11,588 nt of DNA, from assembly GCA_030151135.1 (NCBI GenBank), contig JASLEQ010000460.1, positions 1 through 11,588 on the forward strand, in the 5' to 3' direction. Source of the DNA: Candidatus Sulfotelmatobacter sp. (GTDB taxonomy: Bacteria > Acidobacteriota > Terriglobia > Terriglobales > SbA1). A program made the position numbers and the translations under genes. Shown here piece by piece: positions 6,098-11,588 of this stretch (position 1 is its first letter; each line of letters begins with the position of its first letter). The notes under the pieces are model-generated. The model was given only the letters and a program-made list of their open reading frames with translations. It was not told the DNA's origin and did no database searches.

Positions 6098-6532
6098 CTA
6101 TCCTGCAGTGATACCTGTCTCGGCGCCGAAGAATCCTCCGGATTTATTCTTCTTCTGCTGCTCGGCATCAAAATCTTTTTGGGTGCCGACGAAGAATTCG
6201 ATTTTCCCGCCCACCGAAATACCGTCGCCCGTGGTGAATATTCGCTGCGAAAATCCCCAGACCTGACCGTCGCTGGAGTTATGAAAAACGACATGGGCAT
6301 GGTTGAGCAGCGTTGAAGTCTCTACTTTTCCGGTGCGCGGTACTTCTATGAGATAAGCGCCGTCTTGTATCGGGAGTGGCGGGGCATCGCGAACCCCCAT
6401 ATCGAGAAGGACATTGCCGTTGAATCCAGCAGGGATTTGCACGATGACCTGCTCGGAGACAGGCTTCTTCGTGCAAGCGAGAGTGATTGTCAGGATTGCG
6501 AACAGGGCAGCCGCGGCAAATCTGCACATCAT
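6098..6532 (-). CDS. Small putative lipoprotein of unknown function
   Basis: 144 residues. The N-terminus is a signal sequence (Arg4, hydrophobic 5-19) ending in TLAC with Cys20. The lipobox is imperfect (Thr at -3, Leu at -2) but Cys placement fits a membrane-anchored lipoprotein. The mature part looks like a beta-rich domain, with VIVQIPAGFNGNVLL, APPLPIQDGAYLIEVPRTGKV and IEFFVGTQKDFD, then a Lys/Asn-rich turn and a Gly-rich tail. The IPxGFxG...APPLPI...VP.TG pattern recalls small domains of unknown function (possibly DUF6843); this is a weak recollection. The start ATGATG overlaps the histidine kinase stop (ATGA), and GAGG within the kinase end lies about 7 nt upstream, so it should be made together with the kinase. 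A role as sensory or envelope partner is inference. Confidence 0.8.
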   Translation of the reverse strand: MMCRFAAAALFAILTITLACTKKPVSEQVIVQIPAGFNGNVLLDMGVRDAPPLPIQDGAYLIEVPRTGKVETSTLLNHAHVVFHNSSDGQVWGFSQRIFTTGDGISVGGKIEFFVGTQKDFDAEQQKKNKSGGFFGAETGITAG

Positions 6533-7872
6533 CCGTTTACCTCTTCGGCAGGTATGGACAGCACCGTAGGTGGAGACTTCTCGGAACGGCGAACGGGGAC
6601 GCGCGCCATGATCTCGGTCCCGCGGACGGAGGAATGAATTTCGAGCGTTCCACCGACTTCCCGAACACGCTCAGTCATGCCGGCCAAACCGACGCCGCCG
6701 GCCGTCCCTTCGTCTTTCAATTTCTGCAATGCCGAGGCCGGGATGCCCCCGCCATGATCGCGCACCGTGAAGGTTACATATTCTCCAGAATTCGTCAGGC
6801 TAACGTCGGCCTGTTTTGCGCCCGAATGCCGATGGACGTTGGTCAGGCCTTCCTGGAGTGCGCGAAATAACACCAGTTCCGTGGTTTGGTGGAGGCGAGG
6901 GATTCCCTCCTGAATATGCAAATTCACATGGATGCCGCTACGGCTGGCGAATCCTTCGACGAACCAGCGTATGGCGGAGTTGAGTCCCGCTTCATCGAGG
7001 AGCGGCGGATGCAGAAGATGCGAGATGGTTCGCGTTTCACTGATGGCATCGTCAGCGAGTTTGAGGCAATCCTTGACGACGGCGTCTCCTGGAAGTTTGC
7101 GAGCGAGGAGGGAGACGGCCATTTTGATGGCGGCGAGGTGCTGGCCGACGGAGTCGTGCAATTCTCGGGCAAACTTGCGGCGTTCTTCGTCCTGCAAAGT
7201 CAGCAGGCGGGCGCTGAGATTACGTTGTGCGGTTTCAGCGCGCGTGCGCTGCTGCACCTGATCCATGATCATCCGGTGGTGGACGAGGAACAAAATGAGC
7301 GCGAGGAACAAGCTGGTAACGAGCACGGCGCCGGTAGCGACGAAAGAGGCTCTTTCGCGCTTCTGGCGCTCAATCAGCAGACGTTGTTCTTCCGCCTGCA
7401 TGGCACGCACCAAGGCTTCAGTTTCGTCGGCTACCAGCATCATTCCGTGATTGATCGGCGCCTGGAGTTCGGGAGTCGATTTACCCAAGCGCCTGAGTTG
7501 CACCGCCTGATCCATCAAAGCAATACGACGATCTGTTACCTCGGCCAGTTGCTGCCAGGCGACCTGCTGCGTCACGTTATCAGCCGTCAACTGACGAATA
7601 TTAACGAGTTCATTTCGCACGGCGATGACGGCATCTGCCTGGCGAGCGAGCACGGCCGGATCCCCGGAGTCGACATATTCGGAGCGGAGGCGTCCGGCCC
7701 TGCCAAACATGGTGAGGTAGCGGTCAAGGCTGTGCTGGGCGTCGAGCGTGTGGCGCACCCATTCTGTGGTCGTCTGCAGGCGAGCCAAGGCGAAATAGGC
7801 AGCCGAGGTCGTAAGCAGGAGGAAGACGATCGCTGCGACGAGGACTGCCTGAGCTTTCCGGGTCGAAGACAT
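6529..7872 (-). CDS. CHASE3-type membrane sensor histidine kinase (HisKA_3 / NarL-DegS class)
   Basis: A 447-residue inner-membrane kinase. TM1 spans about 8-30 and TM2 about 176-198. Between them is a helical periplasmic sensor resembling CHASE3 (WVRHTLDAQHSLDRYL, SGDPAVLARQADAV, NIRQLTADNVTQQ). The cytoplasmic part has a HisKA_3 dimerisation helix with phosphoacceptor His239 in ERRKFARELHDSVGQHL, then a HATPase domain with N-box LTNVHRHS (Asn345), G1 VRDHGGGIP (Asp372) and G2 GVGLAGMTERV (about 393-403). All catalytic boxes are intact. Kinases of this class normally phosphorylate a LuxR/NarL-type regulator, but none is in the window. ATG 7872 is chosen because TM1 follows at once; a 37-codon extension to 7983 lacks conserved features and overlaps a terminator-like hairpin. 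No clear Shine-Dalgarno is seen; TAAAAT (7895-7890) may be a -10 element. Confidence 0.93.
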   Translation of the reverse strand: MSSTRKAQAVLVAAIVFLLLTTSAAYFALARLQTTTEWVRHTLDAQHSLDRYLTMFGRAGRLRSEYVDSGDPAVLARQADAVIAVRNELVNIRQLTADNVTQQVAWQQLAEVTDRRIALMDQAVQLRRLGKSTPELQAPINHGMMLVADETEALVRAMQAEEQRLLIERQKRERASFVATGAVLVTSLFLALILFLVHHRMIMDQVQQRTRAETAQRNLSARLLTLQDEERRKFARELHDSVGQHLAAIKMAVSLLARKLPGDAVVKDCLKLADDAISETRTISHLLHPPLLDEAGLNSAIRWFVEGFASRSGIHVNLHIQEGIPRLHQTTELVLFRALQEGLTNVHRHSGAKQADVSLTNSGEYVTFTVRDHGGGIPASALQKLKDEGTAGGVGLAGMTERVREVGGTLEIHSSVRGTEIMARVPVRRSEKSPPTVLSIPAEEVNG

Positions 7873-7954
7873 AGGGCCGGGGTTGGGATATTTTAACCGA
7901 GCGCCCCACTGCCATGTCCGTGCCTTAGGCGATTCTGGGCACATTCGACAGAAA

Positions 7955-7975
7955 GGGTCCACGAACCGTGGACCC
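7955..7975 (-). terminator. Candidate terminator after the DUF6496-like gene
   Basis: GGGTCCACG (7955-7963) and CGTGGACCC (7967-7975) form a perfect 9-bp GC-rich stem with a 3-nt loop. On the minus strand it is followed by TTTCTGTC, a short T-rich tract, and lies 35 nt after the stop of the small basic protein. It precedes the kinase gene, so it probably separates the two units. Confidence 0.6.
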
Positions 7976-8010
7976 AGAGTCAAATTCTTTGAAGCAGCTT
8001 CCGGACGGCG

Positions 8011-8241
8011 TCAGGCGGCTTTCTTCTTTGGGACCTTTGCGCCTTTCTTGCGAGCTTCCGACAATCCGATCGCTATGGCCTGCTTGCGGCTCTTCACTTT
8101 TCCGCCTTTACCCCCCGGACCCGATTTCAGAGTGCCATGCTTTTTGCGGCGCATTGCGCTCGCCACCGTCTTGCCGGCGCCCTTGCTGTACTTGCGTCCT
8201 GACGACTTTTTGCGACCCGACGACTTTTTTGTTCTGGCCAT
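8011..8241 (-). CDS. Small Lys/Arg-rich DUF6496-like protein
   Basis: A 76-residue, very basic protein. The C-terminal half has the core pattern KHGTLKSG and VKSRKQAIAIGLSEARKKGAKVP (residues 47-69), which I recognise from DUF6496 proteins: short bacterial proteins with a plasmid/histone H1-like look and no proven function. The N-terminus holds a tandem KKSSGR repeat (residues 6-11 and 12-17, 18 bp at DNA level). The high charge suggests nucleic-acid binding, but this is inference. GGAGGA (8252-8247) lies 5 nt before ATG 8241, a strong ribosome site implying good expression. The gene is flanked by an AT-rich spacer upstream and a terminator-like hairpin downstream, so it is probably its own unit, possibly with read-through from udgX. 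Confidence 0.88.
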   Translation of the reverse strand: MARTKKSSGRKKSSGRKYSKGAGKTVASAMRRKKHGTLKSGPGGKGGKVKSRKQAIAIGLSEARKKGAKVPKKKAA

Positions 8242-8357
8242 GCAGTTCCTCCGTGAAGCTTAGAGAGAAAGTTGCGGCTGGAAGGTTGTCGCAGGGAATT
8301 CATTTAGACATTCAGGCATTTAAATATTTACCCACTTAAGTAATGAAGGCCGAGCGG
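8242..8357 (-). promoter_or_regulatory. Spacer with AT-rich island upstream of the DUF6496-like gene
   Basis: The spacer contains a strong Shine-Dalgarno (TCCTCC on the plus strand at 8247-8252) and an AT-rich island at 8318-8343 with ATTTAAAT, AAATATTT and CTTAAG. The island is the likely promoter region of the small basic protein, but I find no convincing -35/-10 pair: the best has TTCATT and TTTAAA 17 bp apart. No hairpin marks the end of the udgX transcript. Confidence 0.35.
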
Positions 8358-9050
8358 CTATGCGGCGTGCTGACGCTTGATGAGGGCGGCGACTTTTTTC
8401 AGATCGCGCACCAAATCGCGTCTGCCTTGTTCGCGGGCGTCGCTGTCGGGCGCGCGCAAGATTGACGCTGGATGGGCCGTCGCCATTACATGAGGAGCGA
8501 GACCGCTTTTTATCAGCGTGCCGCGATCGCGCGTGACACGAAAATCCTTTCCCAGCAAAGCCTGCGCTGCGCTCGCGCCCAGACAGACCACGACGGCGGG
8601 CCGGACCACCTGCAGTTCGGCGTCGAGCCATGGACGACAGGCTTCGATTTCAGAGTGCCGCGGCTTCTTATGGATACGACGCTTGCCGCGCTGCGCCGCT
8701 TCCCACTTGAAATGTTTCACCACATTGGTGACATAAACTTCGGCGCGATCGATTCCGACCTCCGCTAACGCTTCATCCAGCAAGCGACCGGCAGGGCCGA
8801 CGAACGGATGCCCGGCGCGATCTTCGCTATCGCCAGGCTGCTCGCCGACAAACATTACCTGCGCGTTCCCTGGTCCTTCGCCGAAAACAGTTTGTGTGCC
8901 CAGCTTCCAGAGATCGCAAGCCTTGCAGGATTTTGACGCCTGCTGAAGCACCGGCAGCGTAGGAGAAGGAGGGATGAGCGCGGCAGCACCTTGCGATGAT
9001 TCCGGCTGTGGACGCGGCTTGCGCGGAGTTTTGGCGGATTCGCGCGGCAT
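8358..9050 (-). CDS. udgX: UdgX-type uracil-DNA glycosylase
   Basis: 230 residues, uracil-DNA glycosylase superfamily, Fe-S cluster type. The active-site motif is GEQPGDSED (69-77), with Gln where ordinary family 4 enzymes have Ala (GEAPG). The loop GKRRIHKKP (122-130) carries His127, equivalent to the His that in mycobacterial UdgX binds covalently to the abasic sugar after uracil removal. Also present are TNVVKHFKWE (108-117), GPAGRLLDEAL and HPASILR (193-199). Cys42, Cys45, Cys138 and Cys156 fit the 4Fe-4S ligands. A disordered Pro/Lys-rich N-terminus of about 35 residues precedes the domain. It should act in uracil repair or tolerance by capping the lesion as a protein-DNA adduct. The start ATG 9050 lacks a clear Shine-Dalgarno, so the N-terminus is less certain. 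No recombination gene is adjacent. Confidence 0.93.
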   Translation of the reverse strand: MPRESAKTPRKPRPQPESSQGAAALIPPSPTLPVLQQASKSCKACDLWKLGTQTVFGEGPGNAQVMFVGEQPGDSEDRAGHPFVGPAGRLLDEALAEVGIDRAEVYVTNVVKHFKWEAAQRGKRRIHKKPRHSEIEACRPWLDAELQVVRPAVVVCLGASAAQALLGKDFRVTRDRGTLIKSGLAPHVMATAHPASILRAPDSDAREQGRRDLVRDLKKVAALIKRQHAA

Positions 9051-9367
9051 TGCAAGTTGGTTGTCGGAGAGTGCTGCCGGGTTGGCTGAAGAGCGCTTTC
9101 GCGAAGGAAGAGAAAAAGCGGTGAAAGAAAGGGATGGCTATTTCTGTATTGACATTGGTGGTTCAGCGGGGAGGCTGACCAATGGTTCAGTTACTTAGGT
9201 GACGTACCAAATCGGGAATTGAGGCACTACATTTCCCGAAGTGGGTAAGTTCCACGTACGGCAGGGTCCCAGTTGGATTTCTCAGTAAGTCCACCTAACA
9301 AAGTTTCAGTTGGATGTTCAAGCAAGACCGACTCGCACGATCACATTGACTAGGAGTTGTCCCAGAC
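9051..9367. other. Divergent non-coding region between udgX and the FG-GAP gene
   Basis: No gene is supported in these 317 bases. Visible structure: an inverted repeat ATTGG/CCAAT with nested TCAGC/GCTGA (9154-9183); GGTTCAG repeated at 9161-9166 area and 9184-9190; a 7-bp inverted repeat TCGGGAA (9212-9218) / TTCCCGA (9233-9239); and CAGTTGGAT twice (9270-9278 and 9307-9315), 37 bp apart. TTGACA at 9149-9154 is a perfect -35, but no -10 follows at 16-18 bp. TAGGAG (9351-9356) is the Shine-Dalgarno of the following gene. A structured leader RNA is possible but I recognise no known riboswitch. Confidence 0.4.
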
Positions 9368-11588
9368 ATGAAATATTTCGCGTCACTTTGCGCCATAGTG
9401 CTCGCGGGATCGATGCCAGGCTTCGCAGCCTCCGCCCATCCCACAAGCATGCATGCTCAATATCAAAATCAATTTCACTTTCAACCAACGAAGAAACGTG
9501 CTGCGCAGATCGCGGCACACAGCCGCGTCCGTCCGCAGGCTCACGATTTGGGCAAGCTGCACGGACCGGAGGCGGCGGTGGGAGCCCACGTGGGGGGTTC
9601 TCATCCCTCAACGGCGAAGAATGTTCGCCGACACACTTTGAATCCGCCGACTGGGAAGACTGGATTCTTGTCGGCGCTCGACATACCGGCGGGAAACGCC
9701 ACCTACTCCGTCAGGACTTATTACGCGGCAGTATCGGGCGATTTCAATGGCGACGGAACGCCCGATATGGCGACCGAAGTTGATACGTGGGATGGCACTA
9801 CCCAGGCGTATGGCATCTCGGTCGTGTTGAGCAACGGCGACGGAACTTTCAAAACTGCCGCTATCACTCCCATCACCGACACCTGCGCGGCCCTGCAGGT
9901 TGCGGATGTGAACAACGATGGCAAAGCTGACCTGATCATTGCTCACCAGCCGAACAATTGCGGCAACACCAACACGCAGCCCACGTTTGATGTTTGGATC
10001 AGCAATGGCGATGGAACATTCACGCCCAGCACAAACACCACCAACAACACCGTAGCAGCCAGTGGACTGGCCGGCGGAACTGCTGCCGATGTGAATAATG
10101 ACGGCAACATCGACATTGTGTTGGTGGACGATGGAAATCCAGCCAACGTGTGGACGTTGACCGGCAACGGCGACGGGACCTTTAACGCGGCTACATTCGT
10201 GGCGCTGAGCGGAGAAGCGGGTTACAACACCGTAATCGCCGACCTCAACGGCGATGGGGTCCTTGATATTGCGGACAACGACTATATCTCGAAACAACTC
10301 ACAGTCTACCTGGCAACATCGCCCACAACGTATGCCGCGGGGGCTCCTTATGCCACCTCGGATAATAACTACAACGCTTGCCACTGGAGTGGATCCGGAA
10401 TGGCCGTGGGGGATCTAAACGGCGACGGCAAGCCCGAGCTCGTAAATGCTAACTGCAGCGAGTCTGGCAACGACATCACCGTGTACGTAAACAACCTGGA
10501 CGGAACCTTTGCCACAGGCGTCTATTACGACGGCGCGATGAGCGGGGGAACGAACTCCGGAGCAGCCAACGTTTACACCGAATCTGTTGCGATCGCCGAC
10601 GTCAATGGCGATGGTTTCAGTGACATCATTGCCTCCAATGAATACAGCGGCGACGTTACCGTTCTGCTCGGAAGTGCGAGCGGCACCGTGACTGTGCCAA
10701 CGGTTGGCTATGCTGTCGGAGGTTATCCTTACACCGCCGCAGTTGTCGCTGACTTCAATAACGACGGCCGTGCGGACATCGTTGTTCCTGACGAGATCGG
10801 CAGCTTCGTCTATCTCCGGGGATACGGCGACGGGACTTTCCGCGCTTCGCACAACTATTACGCGCCAACAACCAGCTACGCCTATGGTTATGCAATCGCC
10901 AGCGGCGATTTCAACAACGATGGTCACCCGGACTTTGTAATAGGAGACTATTGCTGGAGCTGTTCCTCGCCAATGGGCATCACAGTATTCTTGTCGAATC
11001 CCGACGGCAGCATGCAGGCTGGCATGAATTTCGGGCAGTCCAATTACTTCTACGTGGCCGTGGCGGATTTCGACCACGACGGATACCTTGACATTGCAGC
11101 CACCGACGAAGCCAACGGAGTAGTACAAATCTTCAACGGTGACGGCACCGGTAATTTTAAGGTAGGTTCTTCGTTCGCAACGGATATCGCGAGCAATGAG
11201 CCCTACGGAATCTGGGTGGGCGACTTCAATAAAGACGGCCATCCAGACCTCGCGATCGCCAACTATGGCGCCAGCGATATTGCTATTCTGCTGAACGATG
11301 GCTCGGGTAACTTCCCGGCTCCCCTTCCGATCACACTGAGCAGTTATATTTGGGAAGGTGTCGGAGTAGCCGACATCAACGGCGACGGCAATTTGGACCT
11401 AGTTGCCCCGTTGTATAACACAAACAACCTCGCTGTGCTTCTAGGAAATGGCGATGGATCATTCCAGGCGGAGCAGGATGTCGCCATCAGCCAAACCACC
11501 ACGGCCTATCCGCAGCAAGTCGCCCTCGTCGACCTCAATGGCGATGGCAAGCTTGATGTGGCAGCGACGCTGGACGCGGGTAGCGGAC
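9368..11588 (+). CDS. Secreted FG-GAP/VCBS repeat beta-propeller protein (C-terminus beyond window)
   Basis: Open from ATG 9368 to the window edge, 740 codons, no stop. Residues 1-22 are a signal peptide (Lys2, hydrophobic core, ending FAASA), so it is exported. Residues 23-100 are a His/Lys/Arg/Ala-rich linker. From residue 125 come 12 repeats of the VCBS/FG-GAP type, each with a calcium loop like DFNGDGTPD; first Asp at 125, 180, 241, 292, 349, 411, 462, 514, 567, 619, 669 and 722 (spacing 50-62). Most are followed about 25-30 residues later by a GNGDGTF-like turn. A propeller has seven blades, so this is more than one propeller or an atypical one. Such acidobacterial proteins are thought to bind ligands or surfaces outside the cell; the exact role is unknown. 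TAGGAG lies 11 nt upstream. Confidence 0.9.
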   Translation, partial: MKYFASLCAIVLAGSMPGFAASAHPTSMHAQYQNQFHFQPTKKRAAQIAAHSRVRPQAHDLGKLHGPEAAVGAHVGGSHPSTAKNVRRHTLNPPTGKTGFLSALDIPAGNATYSVRTYYAAVSGDFNGDGTPDMATEVDTWDGTTQAYGISVVLSNGDGTFKTAAITPITDTCAALQVADVNNDGKADLIIAHQPNNCGNTNTQPTFDVWISNGDGTFTPSTNTTNNTVAASGLAGGTAADVNNDGNIDIVLVDDGNPANVWTLTGNGDGTFNAATFVALSGEAGYNTVIADLNGDGVLDIADNDYISKQLTVYLATSPTTYAAGAPYATSDNNYNACHWSGSGMAVGDLNGDGKPELVNANCSESGNDITVYVNNLDGTFATGVYYDGAMSGGTNSGAANVYTESVAIADVNGDGFSDIIASNEYSGDVTVLLGSASGTVTVPTVGYAVGGYPYTAAVVADFNNDGRADIVVPDEIGSFVYLRGYGDGTFRASHNYYAPTTSYAYGYAIASGDFNNDGHPDFVIGDYCWSCSSPMGITVFLSNPDGSMQAGMNFGQSNYFYVAVADFDHDGYLDIAATDEANGVVQIFNGDGTGNFKVGSSFATDIASNEPYGIWVGDFNKDGHPDLAIANYGASDIAILLNDGSGNFPAPLPITLSSYIWEGVGVADINGDGNLDLVAPLYNTNNLAVLLGNGDGSFQAEQDVAISQTTTAYPQQVALVDLNGDGKLDVAATLDAGSG

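Noticed and set aside
6886..7896. Open frame of 336 codons on the plus strand
   Set aside because: It is antisense to the histidine kinase, whose domains and motifs are all intact; the plus-strand reading has no recognisable domain.
7873..7983. 37-codon N-terminal extension of the histidine kinase
   Set aside because: No conserved content, no Shine-Dalgarno, and it runs into the hairpin at 7955-7975; TM1 begins right after ATG 7872.
8190..8225. 18-bp tandem repeat as a possible CRISPR or VNTR array
   Set aside because: Only two copies, adjacent and in frame; it is the KKSSGR duplication inside the basic protein.
9345..9350. TTGACT before the FG-GAP gene as a -35 box
   Set aside because: Only about 20 nt from the start codon, leaving no room for a -10 and start site; the TAGGAG right after it is more likely the ribosome site.
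9051..9367. c-di-GMP or other known riboswitch
   Set aside because: I looked for the conserved cores of common classes and none is evident.
9608..11242. Two long minus-strand open frames (9608-10384, 10415-11242)
   Set aside because: They are mirror images of the FG-GAP repeats, with periodic Val/Ile/Gly patterns from the reverse of GACNNCAAYGGCGAC. The plus strand carries a signal peptide and 12 proper repeats.

Overview
The window looks like part of an Acidobacteriota chromosome (class Terriglobia or a close relative). Three things suggest this. A PadR regulator is translationally coupled to a large duplicated MacB/FtsX-like permease with no ATPase, the arrangement known as acidobacterial duplicated orphan permease (ADOP). 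The dispersed repeat with boxes GTCATCCTGAGCG and GCGAAGGATCT, common in this phylum, occurs twice. The ribosomal operon carries khpA between rpsP and rimM. This placement is inferred from gene content; no 16S gene is present.

Layout. 1-3165 (+): a 45-nt dyad that can hide the Shine-Dalgarno, then padR and the ADOP permease overlapping by ATGA. 3166-3419: a two-armed inverted repeat, then a candidate sigma-70 promoter and a short leader. 3420-6047 (+): rpsP, khpA, rimM, trmD, rplS, a conserved translation operon (30S protein, RNA-binding chaperone, 30S maturation factor, tRNA m1G37 methyltransferase, 50S protein). Its gaps hold hairpins and a second, compact copy of the repeat. 6066-6093: a hairpin between converging genes. 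6098-7872 (-): a CHASE3 membrane histidine kinase coupled by ATGA overlap to a small lipoprotein; no response regulator is in view. 8011-8241 (-): a tiny Lys/Arg-rich DUF6496-like protein. 8358-9050 (-): a UdgX-type uracil-DNA glycosylase with an intact KRRIH loop. 9051-9367: non-coding, with small repeats. 9368 to the window end (+): a secreted FG-GAP/VCBS beta-propeller protein with at least 12 calcium-binding repeats, cut by the window edge.

Most genes are ordinary. The best second looks are the Shine-Dalgarno-masking dyad before padR, the two forms of the dispersed repeat, the mutually exclusive pairings between rimM and trmD, the Glu in place of the catalytic Asp in TrmD, the UdgX enzyme, and the coupled kinase-lipoprotein pair. 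I saw no convincing undescribed multi-gene system, CRISPR array, transposase, rRNA or tRNA.
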